Assembly (NCBI RefSeq): GCF_039543505.1 | Contig: NZ_BAABJW010000001.1 | Coordinates: 124,001 to 188,000, forward strand | Length of the DNA: 64,000 nucleotides | Origin: Litoribaculum gwangyangense | GTDB taxonomy: Bacteria; Bacteroidota; Bacteroidia; Flavobacteriales; Flavobacteriaceae | Reading direction: 5' to 3' | In this document: in pieces, positions 9,158 through 16,674 of the stretch | Layout: every line of letters starts with the position of its first letter | Position numbering within the stretch: position 1 is the first letter of the stretch | Translations under genes and position numbers: made by a program | The notes under the pieces: generated by a model | The model's input: the letters and a program-made list of their open reading frames with translations, nothing else | Database searches by the model: none | Told to the model about the DNA's origin: nothing

Positions 9158-10633
9158 TTAAACTATGGGTTTCATGGCAGTCATAGAAGCTCTTAAAAAA
9201 GTTCCTATTTTTTCAACAGGGTGTTCTCTTAAGGCTTTATTAACTTCAATAAGTTTTGCGTTATCAACACCTTTACCGTTATCTTTCGCATAGGCTTTAC
9301 CAATAACATCGGTATCGATTTTCTTCATGAAATCTGCTAATAGAGGCTTACAAGCATGGTCGAATAAATAACAACCATATTCAGCAGTATCAGAGATCAC
9401 ACTGTTCATCTCATACAATTTACGTCTGGCAATGGTATTTGCAATAAGAGGTGTTTCGTGTAAGGACTCGTAATACGCTGAAGCATCAATAATTCCAGAT
9501 TCGGTCATAGCTTCAAAAGCCAACTCAACCCCTGCTCTAACCATGGCTACCATTAACACACCATTATCGTAATACTCTTGTTCAGAGATATCAACATTAC
9601 CGGCTGGAGTTTTTTCAAAAGCAGTTTCGGCAGTTGCTGCTCTCCAAGTCAATAACTTTTTATCATCGTTAGCCCAATCTTCCATCATCCCTTTGGAAAA
9701 GTTTCCTTCCATAATGTCATCCATATGTTTTTGGAATAGTGGACGCATGATATCTTTTAATTCTTCAGACAATTCGAAAGCTTTGATTTTTGCTGGATTT
9801 GAAAGTCTGTCCATCATATTGGTTATACCACCGTATTTAAGACCTTCTGTAACGGTTTCCCAACCATATTGAATTAATTTTGAAGCATAGCCTGGGTCGA
9901 TACCTTTTTCAATCATTTTATCAAAACATAGGATAGATCCTGTTTGTAACAACCCACACAATATAGTTTGCTCTCCCATTAAATCAGACTTTACCTCAGC
10001 TACGAAAGACGATGCTAAAACGCCCGCTCTATCACCTCCAGTGGCTGCTGCATATGCTTTTGCTTGTGCCCAACCTTTTCCTTCAGGATCGTTTTCTTCA
10101 TGCACCGCTATTAATGTTGGTACACCAAAACCTCTTTTATATTCTTCTCTAACTTCAGTTCCTGGACATTTTGGAGCCACCATAATAACGGTTAAATCTT
10201 TACGGATTTGCATGCCTTCCTCAACAATATTAAAACCATGTGAATAACTTAATGTGGCTCCTTTTTTCATTAAGGGCATAACCGCATTGATAACACTAGT
10301 ATGTTGTTTATCTGGGGTTAAGTTTAAAACTAAATCCGCAGTTGGAATCAATGCTTCATAAGTCCCTACATTAAATCCGTTTTCTGTAGCATTTATATAA
10401 GATTTGCGCTTTTCTGCAATAGCCTCTGCGCGTAAGGTGTAAGAGATATCTAATCCAGAATCTCTCATATTTAAGCCTTGGTTTAGGCCTTGAGCACCAC
10501 ATCCTACTATGACAATTTTCTTTCCTTTTAAAGCATTGACTCCATCTTCAAATTCTGAAGCGTCCATAAATCTACACTTCGATAATTGGTTTAATTTATC
10601 TCTTAACGATAGTGTGTTAAAATAATTTCCCAT
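9158..10633 (-). CDS. ilvC: Ketol-acid reductoisomerase, long (class II) form
   Basis: 491-aa NADPH-dependent enzyme that isomerises and reduces acetolactate or acetohydroxybutyrate in valine, leucine and isoleucine synthesis. The N-terminal Rossmann motif is VIVGCGAQGLNQGLNMRDSG (about residues 36-55). The length, with a duplicated knotted C-terminal domain, places it in the long class II group found in enterobacteria and plants rather than the roughly 330-aa class I. GEQTILCG and the acidic Mg-binding segments are visible. It sits between ilvN and ilvA in the operon with short gaps on both sides. Confidence 0.96.
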   Translation of the reverse strand: MGNYFNTLSLRDKLNQLSKCRFMDASEFEDGVNALKGKKIVIVGCGAQGLNQGLNMRDSGLDISYTLRAEAIAEKRKSYINATENGFNVGTYEALIPTADLVLNLTPDKQHTSVINAVMPLMKKGATLSYSHGFNIVEEGMQIRKDLTVIMVAPKCPGTEVREEYKRGFGVPTLIAVHEENDPEGKGWAQAKAYAAATGGDRAGVLASSFVAEVKSDLMGEQTILCGLLQTGSILCFDKMIEKGIDPGYASKLIQYGWETVTEGLKYGGITNMMDRLSNPAKIKAFELSEELKDIMRPLFQKHMDDIMEGNFSKGMMEDWANDDKKLLTWRAATAETAFEKTPAGNVDISEQEYYDNGVLMVAMVRAGVELAFEAMTESGIIDASAYYESLHETPLIANTIARRKLYEMNSVISDTAEYGCYLFDHACKPLLADFMKKIDTDVIGKAYAKDNGKGVDNAKLIEVNKALREHPVEKIGTFLRASMTAMKPIV

Positions 10634-10649
10634 TTTTAATTTTTAGTTA

Positions 10650-11183
10650 TTATTGGTTATTAAATGCTACTAGCATTTCGGTTATTTTCATTTCATCTTT
10701 GGTTACTGCAATACGACCGGCACGCACAAATTGCATGATACCGAAAACGTTTAAATCTCTTCTTAATGATTCTATTTCGTTTCGTCTACCTGACTTTTCA
10801 AGTACAAAAAACTCTTTGTTTACAGTTACAATTCTGGTATTGCTTTCTTTAATTATATTTTGAATTTGAGGTTCCTCAAAAAGTAAAGATGATTTTATTT
10901 TGAACATGCAAGATTCGGTATAAATGGTTTCATCATCTGTATGATAATAAGCTTTGATGACCTCTACCTGCTTTTCAAACTGCCCTACAATTTTCTTAGC
11001 TTGGGACTCGGTAATGTTTACCACAATTACAAACCTGTTTACTCCTTCAATTTCAGATTGCGAGGTTGTCAAGCTTTCAATATTAATGTGTCTGCGCTGA
11101 AAAATAGCAGATACTCTATTTAGCAAACCGATATTGTTCTCAGTGTAAATAGATATGGTAAATGTTTTTATATCTTCGTTCAT
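10650..11183 (-). CDS. ilvN: Acetolactate synthase regulatory (small) subunit
   Basis: 177-aa regulatory subunit of acetohydroxyacid synthase, which activates the catalytic subunit and confers feedback inhibition by valine. An ACT domain opens the protein (FTISIYTENNIGLLNRVSAIFQRRHINIESL, about residues 7-37), followed by the ALS_ss C-terminal domain. The overall length fits the ilvN/ilvH family. It lies 11 bp after ilvB and 16 bp before ilvC. Confidence 0.93.
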   Translation of the reverse strand: MNEDIKTFTISIYTENNIGLLNRVSAIFQRRHINIESLTTSQSEIEGVNRFVIVVNITESQAKKIVGQFEKQVEVIKAYYHTDDETIYTESCMFKIKSSLLFEEPQIQNIIKESNTRIVTVNKEFFVLEKSGRRNEIESLRRDLNVFGIMQFVRAGRIAVTKDEMKITEMLVAFNNQ

Positions 11184-11194
11184 TTCTGTTTTTC

Positions 11195-12928
11195 TTAACT
11201 TAATCTTATATCTGAAACTGATGCCCCAGCTGGAATCATTGGGAATACATTATCCTCTTTTTCAACACAAACTTCTAAGAAATAGGATTCTTTAGATGCT
11301 ATCATTTCTTTTACAGCCTCCGCTAATTCCTCACGTTTAGTAACTTTTCTAGCTTTTATGTAATAGCCCTCTGCAATAGCAACAAAGTTTGGATTTGTCA
11401 TTTCAGTGGATGCGTAGCGCTTATCAAAAAACAATTGTTGCCACTGGCGTACCATTCCTAAAAACTCATTGTTTAAAACCACAATTTTAACCGGTACTTT
11501 TTGCTGAAATATGGTTCCGAGTTCTTGAATGGTCATTTGATAACCGCCATCGCCAATAATAGCCACCACTTCTCGGTCTGGAGCTGCCATTTTAGCACCA
11601 ATAGCCGCAGGAAGTGCAAAACCCATCGTACCCAAACCACCCGATGTAATATTACTTTTGGTAATATTAAAATCGGCATAACGGCAAGCAATCATTTGAT
11701 GCTGTCCTACATCGGACACAATAGCCGCATCTCCTTTAGTTTCAATATTAATTTGTTTTAAAACCTCTCCCATGGTCAACCCTTCTTTGGTTGGAGAAAT
11801 ATCATTTTTAATGACTTTTTCAAATTCAATAGTATACAAATCCCTAAACTCCTGTAACCAAGATTCGTGTGAATTTTTATTAAGTAATGGTAATAGTTGC
11901 GCCAAGCTATCTTTGGCATCTCCTATAACCGCAATATCCGTTTTTACATTTTTATCAATCTCTGCAGGATCTATATCAAAATGAATGATTTTAGCTTGTT
12001 TTGCATAGGTAGCTAAATTACCAGTTACTCGGTCATCAAAACGCATACCAATAGCAATTAGAACATCACATTCATTTGTTAATTTATTAGGTGCATAATT
12101 ACCATGCATACCAACCATACCAATATTTAATGGATGTGAGGTTGGTAAAGCTGAAGCCCCAAGGATGGTCCACGCAGATGGAATACCCGCTTTTTCAATA
12201 ACCGCTTTCAATTCGTTTTCAGCTTCGCCAAGAATAACGCCTTGACCCCAAACAATCATAGGTTTTTTAGCAGAATTAATCAAATCGGCGGCTGCTTTTA
12301 CCTTTTCAGGTTTGGTTTTTGGTACAGGAATATAACTACGGATGCCCTTACATTTTTCATATTTAAAATCTAGTTCAGATACTTGGGCATCTTTGGTAAT
12401 ATCAACTAAAACAGGTCCTGGTCGTCCACTTTTAGCAATGTAGAATGCTTTAGCCAAAACCTCAGGGATTTCTGAAGCTTTAGTGACTTGATGGTTCCAT
12501 TTTGTGACTGGTGTAGATATGCCTACAATATCGGTTTCTTGAAATGCATCACTTCCCAACAAATGTGAAAATACTTGTCCAGTAATACATACCATAGGTG
12601 TAGAGTCTATTTGCGCATCAGCTATTCCTGTTATTAAATTGGTAGCCCCTGGACCAGAAGTTGCCATGGCCACACCTACTTTTCCAGAAATACGAGCATA
12701 TCCTTGAGCTGCATGTGTTGCACCTTGCTCATGACGTGTTAAGACATGATGTATTCTATCTTGATACTTGTAAAGTTCATCATAAACTGGCATTATTGCC
12801 CCTCCTGGATATCCATAAAGAATATCCACGCCTTCTTCTATCAAACATCTTATAATAGCTTCACTACCTGTAATGCGTTCTGTTTTGTTAACCATTTCTT
12901 TGGTTTTATTTGCTGTTTGTGTATTCAT
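11195..12928 (-). CDS. ilvB: Acetolactate synthase catalytic (large) subunit
   Basis: 577-aa thiamine-diphosphate and FAD-dependent enzyme that condenses pyruvate with pyruvate or 2-oxobutanoate. The catalytic Glu lies in TRHEQGATHAAQGYAR (about residue 64). The central domain carries WGQGVILGEA. The ThDP-binding motif runs GDGGYQMTIQEL ... NNEFLGMVRQWQQ. It follows ilvD after 46 bp and is followed closely by ilvN, giving the usual large/small-subunit pair. Confidence 0.96.
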   Translation of the reverse strand: MNTQTANKTKEMVNKTERITGSEAIIRCLIEEGVDILYGYPGGAIMPVYDELYKYQDRIHHVLTRHEQGATHAAQGYARISGKVGVAMATSGPGATNLITGIADAQIDSTPMVCITGQVFSHLLGSDAFQETDIVGISTPVTKWNHQVTKASEIPEVLAKAFYIAKSGRPGPVLVDITKDAQVSELDFKYEKCKGIRSYIPVPKTKPEKVKAAADLINSAKKPMIVWGQGVILGEAENELKAVIEKAGIPSAWTILGASALPTSHPLNIGMVGMHGNYAPNKLTNECDVLIAIGMRFDDRVTGNLATYAKQAKIIHFDIDPAEIDKNVKTDIAVIGDAKDSLAQLLPLLNKNSHESWLQEFRDLYTIEFEKVIKNDISPTKEGLTMGEVLKQINIETKGDAAIVSDVGQHQMIACRYADFNITKSNITSGGLGTMGFALPAAIGAKMAAPDREVVAIIGDGGYQMTIQELGTIFQQKVPVKIVVLNNEFLGMVRQWQQLFFDKRYASTEMTNPNFVAIAEGYYIKARKVTKREELAEAVKEMIASKESYFLEVCVEKEDNVFPMIPAGASVSDIRLS

Positions 12929-12974
12929 GCGTATTCCTATTCAGACCCTTTGATTTGGGTAATATTGTATTTAT

Positions 12975-14660
12975 CTAGAATGCATCCGTAACACAACCTT
13001 TGGAGGCCGATGCTACTGATTTTGCATATTTATAAAGAATGCCTTTTTTATGTTTTAATTCGGGCTCAACCCATTTGGCTTTTCTTTCCTTTAATTCTTC
13101 ATCTGAAATTAAAACGTTAATGGAATTATCCTCTGCGCTAATTCTAATTTTATCACCGGTTTTTAAAAGGGCTATATTACCACCCGTTTGTGCCTCGGGC
13201 GTAATATGGCCAACAACAAATCCATGTGTTCCTCCTGAAAAACGCCCATCTGTTATTAATGCCACTGATTTACCCAAACCTGCACCCATAATTAAAGAGG
13301 TTGGTTTTAACATTTCTGGCATACCTGGTCCTCCTTTTGGACCCACATAACGAATGACAACTACATCTCCTTTTTCTACTTCTCCATTTGAAATCCCTGT
13401 ATTGGCAGCTTGCTCGCCATCATAAACAACTGCCTTACCCTCAAAAACCAGACCTTCATTTCCTGATATTTTTGCTACAGCGCCTTCAGTTGCTAAGTTC
13501 CCGTAAAGAATTTGTAAGTTTCCTGATGATTTTAATGCTTTATCCTTTGGATAAATTATCTCTTGATCATTATCAAACTTTAGTGGCTCTACCTCTTTTA
13601 AATTTTCAGCTAGTGTTTTACCGGTAACGGTCATGCAATCTCCATGTAAATAGCCATTATCCAATAAGTATTTCATAACGGCAGGTGTTCCGCCGATACA
13701 ATGAACATCTTCCATAAGGTATTTTCCACTAGGTTTTAAATCTGCAATTAAAGGCGTTCTGTCACTAACCCTTTGAAAATCCTCTAAAGTAAACTCAATA
13801 TCTGCAGCATGAGCAATAGCTAAGAAATGCAATACTGCATTGGTTGAGCCCCCTAAGGCATTTACAATGGCAATAGCATTTTCAATTGATTTTTTTGAAA
13901 TGATATCTAAAGGCTTTAAATCTAGTTCCAATAAATTTTTAATCGCTATGGCTGTTCTTTCGCTTTCGGATAATTTATTTGGATTTTCGGCAGGAATTGA
14001 TGAATTATAAGGCAATGCAAAACCCATACATTCAATAGCTGAAGCCATGGTATTCGCCGTATACATACCGCCACAGGCTCCTGCGCCAGGAATGGCTCTT
14101 TTTATGATTTCTTTATATTCCTCTTCATCAATCTCACCAGCCACTTTTTGCCCTAATGCTTCAAAAGCTGAAACAATGTTTAATTTTCTACCTTTATAAT
14201 TTCCTGAAGCCGTTGCACCACCATACATCATAATGGAAGGACGGTTTAAACGTAACATAGCCATAACAGCTCCTGGCATATTTTTATCACAGCCAACTAC
14301 CGCTATGAGAGCATCATAACTTTGAGCATTCATGACTGTTTCAATAGAGTCTGCAATAATATCTCGAGATGCTAAAGAATAATTCATTCCGGAAGTTCCC
14401 ATAGAAATCCCGTCTGATACACCTATAGTATTAAAACCCAAACCAACTAGACCAGCAATATTACATTCAATTTTAACCTCATCCTTTAATCTATTTAAGT
14501 GCATGTTACAAGGATTACCATCAAATCCTGTACTGGCTATACCTACTTGAGCCTTTTTCATATCCTCATCGGAAAATCCCGCTGCATATAACATGGCTTG
14601 TGAAGCTGGCTGTGATTGATCTTGTGTTAATCTTTTACTGTATTTGTTAAGTTCCTTCAT
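12975..14660 (-). CDS. ilvD: Dihydroxy-acid dehydratase
   Basis: 561-aa Fe-S enzyme that dehydrates dihydroxy-acids to the 2-keto acids preceding valine and isoleucine. The conserved cluster cysteines are in GNPCNMH, VGCDKNMPG and GAGACGGMYTANTMA. GKSVALITDGRFSGGTHGFVVGHITPEA is the C-terminal family signature. It is the first gene of a five-gene minus-strand operon (ilvD-B-N-C-A). The 632-bp region upstream, shared with divergent metK, contains the candidate leader peptide at 14783-14821. Confidence 0.97.
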   Translation of the reverse strand: MKELNKYSKRLTQDQSQPASQAMLYAAGFSDEDMKKAQVGIASTGFDGNPCNMHLNRLKDEVKIECNIAGLVGLGFNTIGVSDGISMGTSGMNYSLASRDIIADSIETVMNAQSYDALIAVVGCDKNMPGAVMAMLRLNRPSIMMYGGATASGNYKGRKLNIVSAFEALGQKVAGEIDEEEYKEIIKRAIPGAGACGGMYTANTMASAIECMGFALPYNSSIPAENPNKLSESERTAIAIKNLLELDLKPLDIISKKSIENAIAIVNALGGSTNAVLHFLAIAHAADIEFTLEDFQRVSDRTPLIADLKPSGKYLMEDVHCIGGTPAVMKYLLDNGYLHGDCMTVTGKTLAENLKEVEPLKFDNDQEIIYPKDKALKSSGNLQILYGNLATEGAVAKISGNEGLVFEGKAVVYDGEQAANTGISNGEVEKGDVVVIRYVGPKGGPGMPEMLKPTSLIMGAGLGKSVALITDGRFSGGTHGFVVGHITPEAQTGGNIALLKTGDKIRISAEDNSINVLISDEELKERKAKWVEPELKHKKGILYKYAKSVASASKGCVTDAF

Positions 14661-15115
14661 TTTTAATGCAAATAATTCAGTACTTTATTTCGTTTATATT
14701 AATATTTTAGATTTTTTGTGGTTTTTATTAAATTTTTATAAAAACAGACCCAAACAATTTTCGAAATTAAATTATTAGACTTTTATAATAACAATGCTAA
14801 ATTTATTAAGGTTAAATTCATAGTAACAAATTTTTATACAAAAATCTGTTAATCAGTATTTTAAACCATTTTTTATATGATGTTCAAAAACAAAAAATAA
14901 TACATAAAAAAACTTAAGTTTTGGGTAAGTTAAAAATTATTTAGATCCTAATAAACCATAAGATGCTACCGTGAAATAAGCACAATGACGATTAAAGGAA
15001 AGATATTAATTATTTATTTTCAATTTTTTCATTAAATATGATTTCGAAATAAATATTAACAGCCATTACTTTTTATAAAAACACAAAAATAAACTATCAT
15101 TTTCTTTTATTTTTT
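14661..15115. other. Divergent control region between ilvD and metK
   Basis: Apart from the leader peptide, this AT-rich stretch holds no gene. I see a 14-bp palindrome AAAACTTAAGTTTT near 14911-14924 that is followed by T on the minus strand, and the AT hairpin described with the leader peptide. No exact TAnnTTTG promoter faces ilvD; near matches only. Confidence 0.4.
14783..14821 (-). CDS. Candidate ilv operon leader peptide MNLTLINLALLL
   Basis: A 12-codon frame with an ATG at 14821 and TAA at 14783 reads MNLTLINLALLL. Six of its 12 residues are Leu and one is Ile. It lies 122 bp before ilvD on the same strand, which is where ribosome-mediated attenuators of branched-chain operons place their leader peptides. 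Four of the last five codons are Leu and three of them precede the stop directly. An AT-rich hairpin (GTTTTTAT/ATAAAAAC, near 14724-14748) follows, but no strong GC-rich terminator is visible. The attenuation role is inference. Confidence 0.5.
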   Translation of the reverse strand: MNLTLINLALLL

Positions 15116-15123
15116 TATTTTTG
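15116..15123 (+). promoter_or_regulatory. metK promoter -7 element
   Basis: TATTTTTG matches TAnnTTTG exactly. Transcription would start near 15130, a few bases before the first helix of the riboswitch at 15138, so promoter and aptamer are consistent with each other. Confidence 0.6.
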
Positions 15124-15136
15124 TCGACACAAATAA

Positions 15137-15243
15137 CAGAGGAAAGATTTGACTGATTGCAACCTCTTAATATTGGGTAAATTATCTTACAAATAAAAGA
15201 TACTGAAACAAGCCTAGTATTAAAAAAAATGCTAAAGGCAGTG
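15137..15243 (+). promoter_or_regulatory. SAM-II-type riboswitch, long-loop variant, upstream of metK
   Basis: The SAM-II core is recognisable. P1 is AGAGG (15138-15142) with CCTCT (15163-15167), its loop carries GATTTG and TTGCAA, and the 3' strand GCTAAA is at 15231-15236. The pseudoknot pairs ACTG (15152-15155) with CAGT (15239-15242). Between P1 and the 3' strand is an insert of about 60 nt that folds as TAATATTGGG (15168-15177) with CCTAGTATTA (15213-15222), with an inner TATCTT/AAGATA hairpin. This matches the SAM-II long-loop class known from Bacteroidota. It would switch metK off when S-adenosylmethionine is abundant. Confidence 0.8.
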
Positions 15244-15292
15244 AAAACTTCCTTCGACGTTAATCCATCAAATCTACAATAAATTAAAAAAA

Positions 15293-16546
15293 ATGGCTTA
15301 TTTATTTACTTCGGAAAGTGTTTCGGAAGGACATCCAGACAAAGTAGCAGACCAGATTAGTGATGCTTTAATTGATAACTTTTTAGCTTTTGACAAAGAA
15401 TCGAAAGTAGCCTGCGAAACACTAGTTACCACTGGCCAAGTAGTGCTTGCTGGCGAGGTGAAATCGCATACTTATTTGGACGTTCAAAAAATTGCTAGGG
15501 ATACCATAAACAAGATTGGTTATACGAAGGGTGAATATATGTTTGATGGCAATTCTTGTGGTGTGCTTTCTGCAATACATGAACAATCTGAAGATATCAA
15601 TCAAGGTGTAGACCGAGGGAATAAAGAAGAACAAGGTGCTGGAGACCAAGGTATGATGTTTGGCTATGCCACGAACGAAACTGAAAATTTTATGCCTTTA
15701 GCACTTGATTTATCGCATAGAATTTTAATTGAACTCGCCCATTTACGTAGAGAAAATAAGGACATCACCTATTTAAGACCAGATAGTAAAAGTCAGGTAA
15801 CCATTGAATATAGTGATGATAATATTCCTCAGCGTATTGATGCCATTGTAGTATCAACTCAACATGATGAATTCGCAGATGATATGACGATGTTGGAAAA
15901 AATAAGAAAGGATGTGAAAGAAATTTTAATACCTCGAGTGGTTTCTAAACTTCCTGAAAATATTCAAAAACTTTTCAATAACGAAATTAAATACCACATT
16001 AACCCAACTGGTAAGTTTGTTATTGGTGGTCCACATGGCGATACTGGGTTAACTGGTCGTAAAATAATTGTAGACACATATGGTGGCAAAGGTGCCCATG
16101 GTGGTGGTGCTTTCTCGGGAAAAGACCCAAGTAAGGTAGACAGAAGTGCGGCATATGCCACACGCCATATTGCCAAAAATTTAGTAGCTGCAGGTGTTGC
16201 TGATGAAATTTTGGTACAAGTAAGTTATGCTATTGGTGTAGTGGAGCCCATGGGGATTTTTGTTGATACCTATGGTACTTGCCCTTTTAATATGACCGAT
16301 GGTGAAATTGCTCAAAAGGTTTCGGAGATTTTTGACATGCGACCATTTGCCATTGAAGAGCGTTTAAAATTGCGTTCGCCTATGTATAGTGAAACTGCTG
16401 CTTACGGTCATATGGGGCGAAAAAACGAAACGGTTACCAAAACATTTACTCAACCAAATGGCGAAACTACAACCCTTGACGTAGAGCTGTTTACTTGGGA
16501 AAAATTGGATTATGTTGAAACCGTAAAAGATGCTTTTGGCTTATAA
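15293..16546 (+). CDS. metK: S-adenosylmethionine synthetase
   Basis: 417-aa enzyme making SAM from methionine and ATP. Signatures: SEGHPDKVADQISDA near the N-terminus, the hexapeptide GAGDQG followed by MMFGYA, and the P-loop-like GGAFSGKDPSKVDRSAAY. The ATG at 15293 is 50 bp after the riboswitch core, so product feedback through SAM is likely. It is monocistronic, with a strong terminator 25 bp after the stop. Confidence 0.98.
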   Translation: MAYLFTSESVSEGHPDKVADQISDALIDNFLAFDKESKVACETLVTTGQVVLAGEVKSHTYLDVQKIARDTINKIGYTKGEYMFDGNSCGVLSAIHEQSEDINQGVDRGNKEEQGAGDQGMMFGYATNETENFMPLALDLSHRILIELAHLRRENKDITYLRPDSKSQVTIEYSDDNIPQRIDAIVVSTQHDEFADDMTMLEKIRKDVKEILIPRVVSKLPENIQKLFNNEIKYHINPTGKFVIGGPHGDTGLTGRKIIVDTYGGKGAHGGGAFSGKDPSKVDRSAAYATRHIAKNLVAAGVADEILVQVSYAIGVVEPMGIFVDTYGTCPFNMTDGEIAQKVSEIFDMRPFAIEERLKLRSPMYSETAAYGHMGRKNETVTKTFTQPNGETTTLDVELFTWEKLDYVETVKDAFGL

Positions 16547-16564
16547 AACCAAAATTTTCATGAT

Positions 16565-16595
16565 AAAAAAAGACCGCTTAATTGCGGTCTTTTTG
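16565..16595 (+). terminator. metK terminator
   Basis: AGACCGC (16571-16577) pairs with GCGGTCT (16584-16590) around a 6-nt loop, extended by flanking A and T runs. It lies between the convergent metK and barrel-protein genes and could act in both directions. Confidence 0.85.
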
Positions 16596-16674
16596 ATTTA
16601 TTATCGTTTAACCTTAGAAATAAAACTTTAAATCGATTTCTTACGCTATTAACGTTAAATGAAACATAAAAAAA

